NCBI RefSeq assembly: GCF_003860405.1
Contig: NZ_CP034170.1
Coordinates: forward strand, 1,488,001-1,552,000
Length of the DNA: 64,000 nucleotides
Source of the DNA: Nakamurella antarctica
Lineage (GTDB): Bacteria; Actinomycetota; Actinomycetes; Mycobacteriales; Nakamurellaceae
Direction of reading: 5' to 3'
The notes under the pieces are model-generated. The model did no database searches. It was not told where the DNA came from and worked only from the letters and a program-made list of their open reading frames with translations. How positions within the stretch are numbered: the stretch's first letter is position 1; the number at the start of each line of letters is the position of its first letter. Made by a program: the position numbers and the translations under genes. Positions 57,059 through 64,000 of the stretch are shown in pieces.

Positions 57059-59295
57059 AAACCTCGTTCTATTCAACGCCTTGGTTCCAACGGCTTGCAG
57101 CCTGCCTGGCGTTAGGCTTCTTCCTCTCCATCATGATCGGCCCGCAGCAGGGCACCCAGCAGGATTATGGATTTGCCTTCCGCGCCGCAGTCTTCAACCC
57201 TCGTATCTTCGTTTTCTTGGGCATCGGAGTCCTTGTTTTCGTAATGGTCACATTCTGGCCGAAGATCACCCCGTACCTGCACCGGCCCGGGTTTGCTCCC
57301 ATCGCAGCTGGCGGTATCGCAGTTCTTGCCTCCCAAACATTGCTGAAGTGGCATGACCCGACAGGAGACGGCAAGTTCAGCACCGTGTCCGAAGCGGCCG
57401 GAAAAATCAAGGGTCTTGCTCCCTTGGCATCGGTGTTTTTCAGTTGGCTTGCCTGGGCATTGCTGATCGTCACGGTCGTGGTGGCGGTTGCGGGCATCGT
57501 ATTCACGAAACCCGTGCTGGGGTACGTAGCCGCTGCACTTGCAGTGTTCGGAGCTTTTGTTGCGCCCATTTCCCATGCGGCCATCGAATCCACCACGAAA
57601 AAAATTGACCACTCGTTGGGAGCAGGATCGGCCGTCATCGGCTACTTGGTACTCGTCGCCGCAGGCCTGACCGTGGCGATGTCGAAGGAAGATTCGGCGA
57701 ACACGAAGGCCTTTGTCGCTCGGGTGTTGGGCTGGCGACCCGGACTGCCTCTCACCGTCGTTGGTGTTGTCGTAGGCGCTATCGGTGTGGCAAGCGCGAC
57801 GTGGTTTTCGCCGAAGAAGACCAACGCCACGTTGGCGGATGCGGCATCATTCTTTGCCGACAAGGGCCTTGCCCCGATCGCGGAGGCGTATCTGAGCTGG
57901 CTCGCGCTCGTGCTGTTTGTTGTCTGTCTTGTCAGTTCTGCTGCTGCCGGATATTTGCGCAACATCATGTTGGGTTGGATCGCGCTCGGTTTAGGCCTCG
58001 TTGGCCTTTACCTGACGTTAAACTCGATGTACCTTTTCAGCTCACTCGCCGGTTCCCTGGGTATCTCGGCCAGCGGGACGTGGCAAAACCTTGGTTCCGG
58101 CGGCTGGATGACAGCAGCGGCATTCTTCCTCTTCGCGGGAACCGGATTCGTCGTGGCAACCGTGAAATTCACCAAGTCGAAGACCATCATCGCTGCAGGT
58201 CTGAAACTCGCAGCGCCGAAGTCCTCCGATGCAGGTGGGCTCTTCGGAAGCCCGGCGACCGCGAAGACGCTGCTGCTCCTCGTATTCGCCGCAGCGTTGT
58301 TCTACCCGCCCACTGCGACTAGTTTCTGGCAGTCGGTGTTGGTCACTCAGATTGGTATCTACGTCCTGCTCGCTATTGGCCTGAACGTGGTCGTCGGTTG
58401 GGCGGGGCTGCTCGACCTGGGATTCATCGCCTTCTACGCAATCGGCTCCTACGTCACGGCCTATCTCGTCGGCTCTCTTCCGCCCAAGCCGCCGTGGGGC
58501 ACCATGTCCCCGCTGTTCGCGATCCCCTTTGCGATCGCGGTGTGTTTGGTCGCGGGCGTCATCCTGGGTGGGCCCACGTTGCGTCTGCGCGGCGACTACC
58601 TCGCGATCGTCACGCTGGGGTTCGGTGAGATTGTTCGTATCGTGGCGATCAACGCCGACGACGTCACCAACTCCACCCGCGGGCCATCCCCCCAGGTTCC
58701 GCACCCGGTGATCAACCTCGGGTTTACTCGCTTCGAGTTTGGCCTTGACCAGCTGCAGTACTGGTATCTGCTGCTCATAATTATCGTCATCGTGGTGGTC
58801 CTGTTCCGGGCGTTGGAGCACTCGCGTACCGGGCGGGCTTGGGCAGCCATTCGTGAGGACGAAGTGGCGGCGCAGGCATCCGGGGTGAATACCTTCAGGT
58901 TCAAGCTGCTCGCCTTCGCGATCGGCGCCTCCACCTCCGGCATTGCCGGCGTGTTCTTTGCCTCCGACGTGGGGTTCTTTACCCCGGACAACTTCATCCT
59001 GAATAACTCCATTCTGGTGGTGGCCTACGTCGTTTTCGGTGGCATGGGCTCGCTGCCAGGAGCGATGGCCGGAGCTGCGGTATTGACGTGGTTGCCGGAG
59101 TTCCTCAAAGACCAGGTTCCCGCAGAGGACCGTCAAATGTGGATCGGCGCAGTGGTGCTGCTCATGATGATCTTCCGCCCCGGCGGATTGATTCCGGCAA
59201 AGCGTCGTTCCGCAGAGCTCCATGACTACGACCATCACGAATCACTCGAAGTGTCGGCAGTTCCGGCTGGCGAAGGAATGGGAGCCAAGGCATGA
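57055..59295 (+). CDS. livM: LivM permease with a duplicated N-terminal membrane extension
   Basis: 746 residues, about twice the usual LivM length. The canonical part is residues about 400-720: LLAIGLNVVVGWAGLLDLGF, GDYLAIVTLGFGEIVRI, AAIREDEVAAQASGVNTFRF (coupling loop) and LNNSILVVAYVVFGGMGSLP. The first 395 residues add about nine or ten more membrane helices. Within them two segments look alike: KGLAPLASVFFSWLAWALLI (near 122) and KGLAPIAEAYLSWLALVLFV (near 272). The frame is clean, codon use matches the neighbours, and livG overlaps by ATGA, so this is not a junction artefact. Confidence 0.93.
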
Positions 59296-60155
59296 CAACC
59301 TCAATGGCGAAAACACCAGCGTCTGAGGATCCGCCCGTGGACACCCGCGACGTCATTTACGAAGTCGATGATGTGACACTGCGCTTCGGTGGTGTCACCA
59401 GCCTTAACCACGTCTCATTGAAGATGTACCGGGGTGAAATCCTCGCCATCATCGGGCCAAACGGGGCAGGCAAGACCTCCCTTTTCAACTCGTTGACCGG
59501 TGTTTACACGCCTCAAGAAGGCAGCATTATGCTGGCAGCGCGCGTCGGTGATCAGCCCGTTAGCGTCCTAGGCCAGAAAACACACATCATTAACCGGCTG
59601 GGTGTGGCGCGTACCTTCCAAAACATCCGGCTATTTCCAGCGCTCACCGCGTTGGAGAACATTCAAGTCGGTATCGAAACCCGCCAAAAGGCCGGTCCGG
59701 TGTCCAACATGCTCGGCCTTCCGTGGGCGCGGCGCGAACAGCGGGAGAGCGTCAAACGGGCATACGAACTTCTGCGCGAGGTGGGTCTTACGCAGCGTGC
59801 CAACGACTTGGCGGGTTCGCTCGCTTACGGGGAGCAGCGCCGCTTGGAAATTGCGCGTGCCCTGGGAACCAGTCCCGGCGTTATCCTGCTCGACGAACCA
59901 GCGGCTGGCACTAACCCGGTGGAGAAGCAGGAATTGGCCGACCTCATCCAGCGGATCAACCGTGAAGATGGTGTGTCCGTGCTGTTGATCGAGCACGACA
60001 TGAAGCTCGTCATGTCAATCGCCCATCGTCTGGTGGTGCTGAACTTCGGCCAAAAAATCGCCGAAGGGTCACCGGAGAACATTCAGAAGAACCCGGACGT
60101 CATCGCCGCCTACTTGGGTAGTGAAGACGACGAAACTGCGGAAGGGGAGATCTGA
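59292..60155 (+). CDS. livG: branched-chain amino acid ABC transporter ATP-binding protein LivG
   Basis: 287 residues. ATPase subunit: Walker A (GPNGAGKTSLFNSLTG), signature (LAYGEQRRLEIARAL), Walker B (VILLDEPAAGTNP) and H-loop (LLIEHDMKLVM). The LivG-specific RTFQNIRLFPALTALENI is present. A hydrophilic 20-residue N-terminal extension precedes the core. It overlaps livM (ATGA) and livF (TGATG). Confidence 0.96.
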   Translation: MTTSMAKTPASEDPPVDTRDVIYEVDDVTLRFGGVTSLNHVSLKMYRGEILAIIGPNGAGKTSLFNSLTGVYTPQEGSIMLAARVGDQPVSVLGQKTHIINRLGVARTFQNIRLFPALTALENIQVGIETRQKAGPVSNMLGLPWARREQRESVKRAYELLREVGLTQRANDLAGSLAYGEQRRLEIARALGTSPGVILLDEPAAGTNPVEKQELADLIQRINREDGVSVLLIEHDMKLVMSIAHRLVVLNFGQKIAEGSPENIQKNPDVIAAYLGSEDDETAEGEI

Positions 60156-60871
60156 TGGCATTGCTCGAAGTTGACAACATCGAGGTCCGTTACGGGGCTA
60201 TTAAGGCAATTAAGGGAATTTCCTTTGACGTGGCCGAAGGCGAGATTGTTGCTTTGCTCGGGGCCAATGGCGCCGGCAAGACCACTACTCAAAAGACTGT
60301 CTCAGGCATGCTTCGCCCCTCACTGGGCGAAATTCGTTTCGATGGCAAAAGGATCGATGGTATTCCCGCTCACGAGTTGATCCACTTGGGGATCTGCCAC
60401 GTGCCCGAGGGCCGACGGGTTTTCCCCAGGATGAGCATTCTGGAAAACCTCGAGATGGGTGCTTTCCGGTTCAAGAAGCCGGATGAACAAATTCTGGAAC
60501 ACGTCTTCGAGATGTTCCCGAGGCTGCGCGAGCGGATTAAGCAGCAAGCAGGAACTTTGTCCGGCGGTGAGCAGCAGATGCTCGCGATCGGCCGCGCGTT
60601 GATGGGCAAGCCTCGGTTGCTGCTCCTCGATGAGCCGTCGATGGGCCTTGCACCGCTGATCGTTAACCAGATCTTCGACATTATTAAAGAGATCAACGTT
60701 GAGGGTGTGACGGTGCTGCTCGTGGAGCAGAACGCTTCTAAAGCGCTGGCATTGGCTAACCGCGGCTATGTTTTGGAAACCGGCGAGATCGTACTGTCCG
60801 GAACAGGCAAGGATCTGCTGGCAGACGACCGAGTCCGCGCTGCTTACCTCGGCGAGGAAATAGCGCACTAG
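60155..60871 (+). CDS. livF: branched-chain amino acid ABC transporter ATP-binding protein LivF
   Basis: 238 residues, the second ATPase of the complex. Walker A (GANGAGKTTTQKTVSG), ICHVPEGRRVFPRMSILENL, signature (LSGGEQQMLAIGRAL), Walker B (LLLLDEPSMGLAP) and VEQNASKAL. It forms a heterodimer with LivG. It starts in the livG stop codon (TGATG) and is followed at once by a strong terminator. Confidence 0.96.
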   Translation: MALLEVDNIEVRYGAIKAIKGISFDVAEGEIVALLGANGAGKTTTQKTVSGMLRPSLGEIRFDGKRIDGIPAHELIHLGICHVPEGRRVFPRMSILENLEMGAFRFKKPDEQILEHVFEMFPRLRERIKQQAGTLSGGEQQMLAIGRALMGKPRLLLLDEPSMGLAPLIVNQIFDIIKEINVEGVTVLLVEQNASKALALANRGYVLETGEIVLSGTGKDLLADDRVRAAYLGEEIAH

Positions 60872-60876
60872 TTCGT

Positions 60877-60922
60877 GGAATGGAGGATGGCCGGACCTGA
60901 TGGTCCGGCCATCCTCCATTCC
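60877..60922 (+). terminator. perfect 21-base-pair hairpin after livF
   Basis: GGAATGGAGGATGGCCGGAC and its exact complement flank a four-base loop (tgat, 60898-60901). It ends the liv operon six bases after the livF stop. No long T tract, which is common in this group. Confidence 0.8.
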
Positions 60923-60954
60923 GAACGCTTCAGCAGGTGGATTGATCAGGAGCC

Positions 60955-62050
60955 ATGTTTACGTCACTGACGCGTCTGCGACAAGCATCTCGTTCACGGT
61001 TGGGTCATCGGCTCGGGCTAGTCCAAATCAGCGCTACCGGTTTTCTTTTGGGGTACCACCGGTGTTGTGGTGCAGCTTGTCATTGCAGCGTCAGTGTTGG
61101 GACCCATCAGTATTGGTTTTTACCGGTTGGCCATCGCCGCAGTGGTGCTGTTGCTTTTCACCGCTAGACAACTTTCGGCGCTGATCCGAGCATTCCGTAT
61201 CGCTCCTGGTGCCACGCTGGTATCTGGGGCAGGGCTCGGCGTTTATCAGGCGCTGTACTTTCTCGGAGTCGCATGGGCAGGTGTGGGTGTGGCCACAGTG
61301 GTGGCGCTGGGGATGGCGCCGATCCTCACTGCGACCTGGGAAAGTGTGCGCTCACGGACACGGCCCTCACCTCTCACCCTCAGCAGCGTGAGCGTGGCGC
61401 TGATAGGGCTCGCGATGGTGGCCACAGCGGGCACCGAGGTGACAGCTGCGGCTCCGAAGCCGGTACTGGGTCTTCTTGCTTCGGCCGGATCGGGGGTGCT
61501 GTATTCAATTACGGCATTAGTAAGTCGTCATGTTGCGCAGCGCATACCGGCTCTGATGTTGACCACCATGACGACAACCATCGGTGCATTGACCCTTCTG
61601 CCAATCGCTGTGGTCACGGGAATCGGCTTTAGCCCGAATCTTCGAACAATCAGTGGTTTGATTTTTCTCGGTGTCATGACAACGGCAGTGGCTTACGGGT
61701 TGTACTACGCCGGGCTGAAGACGGTTGCCGGTTCGACCGCGGCGGTGCTGACGCTGTTGGAGCCGGTCACGGCTGCTGTGCTGGCTGTGATTTTGCTGAC
61801 CGAACCGATGTCCATGTGGACAGTCTTCGGATCCGTCTTACTGCTCAGTTCGATTGCTGCGCTGTACCTTTCGCCTATGCCTAGGCAAGGCGAGCCGTTA
61901 TTGGCGGGTGGTCCACTCGAAATAGGGTATGTACTGGTCGACCACTTCCCGGATTCAACGCGGGGCGTCGATGTAATTGCACGTCAACCGAGCGGTGCAG
62001 ATTCGCTTTCCGGCCTCGTTATGAATGACGACCTCCAGACTCGCGGTTGA
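60955..62050 (+). CDS. EamA-family transporter, frameshifted near the N-terminus
   Basis: ATG 60955 reads MFTSLTRLRQASRSRLGHRL to ATGFL; a one-base excess in the T run at 61046-61049 (before GGGG) shifts the frame, and the rest (GTTGVVVQLVIAASVLGPIS and on) runs to 62050. Total about 364 codons and ten membrane helices. Two EamA repeats are visible: GFYRLAIAAVVLLL...GLGVYQALYFLGVAWAGVGV and ASAGSGVLYSITALV...GLYYAGLKTVAGSTAAVL with LEPVTAAVLAVILLTE. These export small metabolites or amino acids. Its last 96 bases overlap the convergent thioesterase gene. Confidence 0.82.
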
Positions 62051-62380
62051 CCTTCCGGCGTGGGCAACGGAGCTGGTACCGGTCACCACGCCCTCGCGGG
62101 CGGAGCGGTGATGGGTGCAGTTGAGGTCGACGCCCACAGCAAGTTTTCCGGCCGGTGCCAGTGCCATCGCATGGATGGATCCCAAGCTTTCTGCCAACAC
62201 CGCGCTCGCGCCCCCGTGCAGCAAACCGTACGGCTGAGTATTACCTGCGACGGGCATGGTGCCACTCACGCGGTCGGGGCCCATCTCGGTAATGACGATG
62301 CCGCACTTATTCGCCAGCGATCCGCCGTTATTGAGCGATTCGAGCGAGAACTTCAATGACGATGAGTCGGATGTGCTCAC
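61955..62380 (-). CDS. PaaI-family hot-dog thioesterase
   Basis: 141 residues. GIVITEMGPDRVSGTMPVAG, then the active-site segment QPYGLLHGGASAVLAESLGS (HGG with downstream acidic residue) and VGVDLNCTHHRSAREG. This is the single hot-dog form that hydrolyses hydroxyphenylacetyl-, benzoyl- or other acyl-CoA; the substrate is not predictable. It is divergent from polA, whose GTG is 76 bases away, and convergent with the EamA gene. Confidence 0.88.
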   Translation of the reverse strand: MSTSDSSSLKFSLESLNNGGSLANKCGIVITEMGPDRVSGTMPVAGNTQPYGLLHGGASAVLAESLGSIHAMALAPAGKLAVGVDLNCTHHRSAREGVVTGTSSVAHAGRSTASLEVVIHNEAGKRICTARLTCNYIDAPR

Positions 62381-62456
62381 GGTGATGTCTCCCGGGAATA
62401 TTTGGTGTGGGTCAGGGGGTGTGGGGCTGTCGGTCCCAAACCCTAGACTCAGCCAA

Positions 62457-64000
62457 GTGACGACAACGACTGTGCCCGCCCCGTCCCTGCTGTTGCTCGA
62501 CGGGCATTCGCTGGCCTACCGCGCGTTTTTTGCGCTCCCAGCCGAAAAGTTTGCCGCAGCAAACGGTCAGCCGACAAACGCGGTGTATGGGTTTACGTCG
62601 ATGCTCCTTAATCTGCTCAGGGACGAGAAGCCAACCCACGTCGCTGTGGCGTTTGATCTGTCTAGGGTGACGTGGCGCAGCGCGGAATTCCCGGAATATA
62701 AAGCGCAGCGGTCGGCGTCACCGGAAATGTTCAAGGGACAGGTCGAGCTGCTCAAAGAGGTGTTGGCCGCGCTGCGGATCCCGACCCTGACGGCGGAAAA
62801 CTTCGAGGCCGACGATGTGATCGCCACGCTGACCGTGAAGGCGGTTGCCGAGGGGATGACCGTGCGGATCTGCACGGGAGATCGGGACTCCTTGCAGCTG
62901 GTGAACAAGGATGTGACCGTCCTCTATCCGATCAAGGGGGTCTCTGAGATGACGCGGTTCACCCCCGAGGCGGTCGAGGCGAAGTATGGGCTGACACCAA
63001 AGCAGTATCCGGATTTCGCAGCACTGCGCGGTGACCCGTCCGACAACTTGCCGGGCATCCCCGGAGTGGGGGAGAAGACCGCATCGAAATGGATCCGTGA
63101 TTTCGGTTCCCTCACCGCACTGGTGGACAGGGTGGATGAGGTGGGCGGCAAAATTGGGACGTCCTTACGAGAGAACTTAAGCAACGTCCTGCTGAACCGG
63201 CGATTGACCGAGTTGGTGAAGGATGTGCCACTCGAGGTCAGCCCCATCGTTGACCTCCTCGCGCAGCCCTACGACCGTGAAGCGGTCCACGATATTTTCG
63301 ACCAGCTTCAATTTCGGGTATTGCGGGAACGGTTGCTCGAGATGTTCCAGCAAACTGACGAGGCGAGTACTGCCGGATTCGAGGTTCGCACCCAAGAGCT
63401 CGCGACTGGGACGGTACGCGCTTGGCTGGACAAACATGCCCGCGGGACAACGGTGGGAATGTGGGTGCGGGGAAGCTGGCTGCTCGGAAGTGGTGATGCA
63501 CAACAACTCTCACTGGCCGTTGCGAGTGGGCACGCTGGTGCCATCGACCTGGTGGGGATTTCCCCAGATGACGACGACGCCATCGCGCATTGGCTGGCCG
63601 ATCCGACAGCGGCGAAGGTCGGCCACCAAATCAAAACTGCTACCAACATCTTGGCGGGGCGAGGCTGGACGCTCGCTGGCGTCGTGGGTGACACCGAACT
63701 AGAGGCTTACCTCGCACTGCCTGGGCAGCGCGCTTACGATCTCGGCGATCTGGCTCAGCGCTACCTGCACCGCAGTTTGGCGGCAGCGGATAACAACATT
63801 GCCGAAGTGCAACAGTCGCTATTCGACGCCAGTGGCATCGATAGCTCGGACATGCTCCGGGCGTTCGCGGTACTGGAGTTGGATACGGCGCTCAAGACCC
63901 AGCTCGCGGAGTCGGGCCAGTTGCGATTGCTCACAGACCTTGAATTGCCGTTGACAGAGGTACTGGGCCGTATCGAACGAACCGGCATTGCTGTGGACAG
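62457..64000 (+). CDS. polA: DNA polymerase I, 5' part (runs off the window)
   Basis: At least 514 codons from GTG 62457, open to the window end. The N-terminal 5'-3' exonuclease domain is clear: LLLLDGHSLAYRAFFAL, FEADDVIATL, CTGDRDSLQL (metal-binding acids) and the H3TH region LRGDPSDNLPGIPGVGEKTA. After about residue 310 comes the 3'-5' exonuclease-like domain, in which the usual catalytic acids are not obvious (GMWVRGSWLLG, VVGDTELEAYLALPG), as in mycobacterial PolA. The polymerase domain begins at the very end (LELPLTEVLGRIERTGIAVD). Replaces RNA primers and fills repair gaps. Confidence 0.95.
   Translation, partial: MTTTTVPAPSLLLLDGHSLAYRAFFALPAEKFAAANGQPTNAVYGFTSMLLNLLRDEKPTHVAVAFDLSRVTWRSAEFPEYKAQRSASPEMFKGQVELLKEVLAALRIPTLTAENFEADDVIATLTVKAVAEGMTVRICTGDRDSLQLVNKDVTVLYPIKGVSEMTRFTPEAVEAKYGLTPKQYPDFAALRGDPSDNLPGIPGVGEKTASKWIRDFGSLTALVDRVDEVGGKIGTSLRENLSNVLLNRRLTELVKDVPLEVSPIVDLLAQPYDREAVHDIFDQLQFRVLRERLLEMFQQTDEASTAGFEVRTQELATGTVRAWLDKHARGTTVGMWVRGSWLLGSGDAQQLSLAVASGHAGAIDLVGISPDDDDAIAHWLADPTAAKVGHQIKTATNILAGRGWTLAGVVGDTELEAYLALPGQRAYDLGDLAQRYLHRSLAAADNNIAEVQQSLFDASGIDSSDMLRAFAVLELDTALKTQLAESGQLRLLTDLELPLTEVLGRIERTGIAVD

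Noticed and set aside
58042-59238. Long open frame (398 codons) on the minus strand opposite livM
   Set aside because: High-GC third positions on the plus strand create open antisense frames. The translation is His/Arg/Gln/Asp-rich without motifs, and livM on the other strand is certain.

Overview
The window looks like a chromosomal piece of a high-GC actinobacterium. GTG starts, stop-start overlaps and mostly G/C third codon positions are common from about 9.8 kb on. Gene order partly matches mycobacteria and relatives (hisA/priA-hisF-hisI-trpE-membrane protein-trpC-trpB-trpA-lgt, then gltBD, pyk, tesB, and an ANTAR regulator upstream of polA). No trpF is present and the hisA gene is of the actinobacterial PriA kind. 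I cannot name a genus from sequence alone.

Positions 1-9.8 kb form a decayed accessory island of lower GC. It holds the end of an RHS/YD-repeat polymorphic toxin gene followed by remains of several C-terminal toxin tips, most with an adjacent or ATGA-overlapping immunity-like gene. Several are broken by in-frame stops or frameshifts. An ISL3-family element, an IS3-family remnant and a second IS3-family element carrying two short palindromic insertions cut through it. Two reading frames look intact and immunity-like (3846-4292 and 6449-7636), as does a small membrane protein (1729-2010).

Positions 9.8-18.2 kb hold an ABC ATPase, an enoyl-CoA hydratase, a THUMP-like methyltransferase, a zinc-ribbon/membrane/peptidoglycan-binding protein, and an apparent kynurenine operon (tryptophan 2,3-dioxygenase, PaaX-like regulator, kynureninase). 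Positions 17.4-34.1 kb carry histidine and tryptophan biosynthesis, lgt and glutamate synthase. Positions 34.2-45 kb carry pyruvate kinase, TesB, an aromatic amino acid decarboxylase and two divergent acyl-CoA clusters that fit leucine and valine breakdown.

Positions 46.4-51.1 kb are a head-to-head olefin/beta-lactone cluster, oleA-oleBC(fusion)-oleD. Then come glutamate dehydrogenase, a class-I-shaped tRNA with a CAA anticodon, the ANTAR regulator, a complete branched-chain amino acid ABC transporter (livKHMGF, with a very large LivM), an EamA exporter, a thioesterase and the start of polA.

Single-base frame changes recur in genes that should be intact (paaX-like, kynU, trpE, trpB, EamA, transposases), mostly at homopolymers. 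This points to sequence or assembly errors at least as much as to biology. By contrast, the stop codons in the toxin island are substitutions and look like true decay. All family names are from recognition of motifs; no database search was possible.
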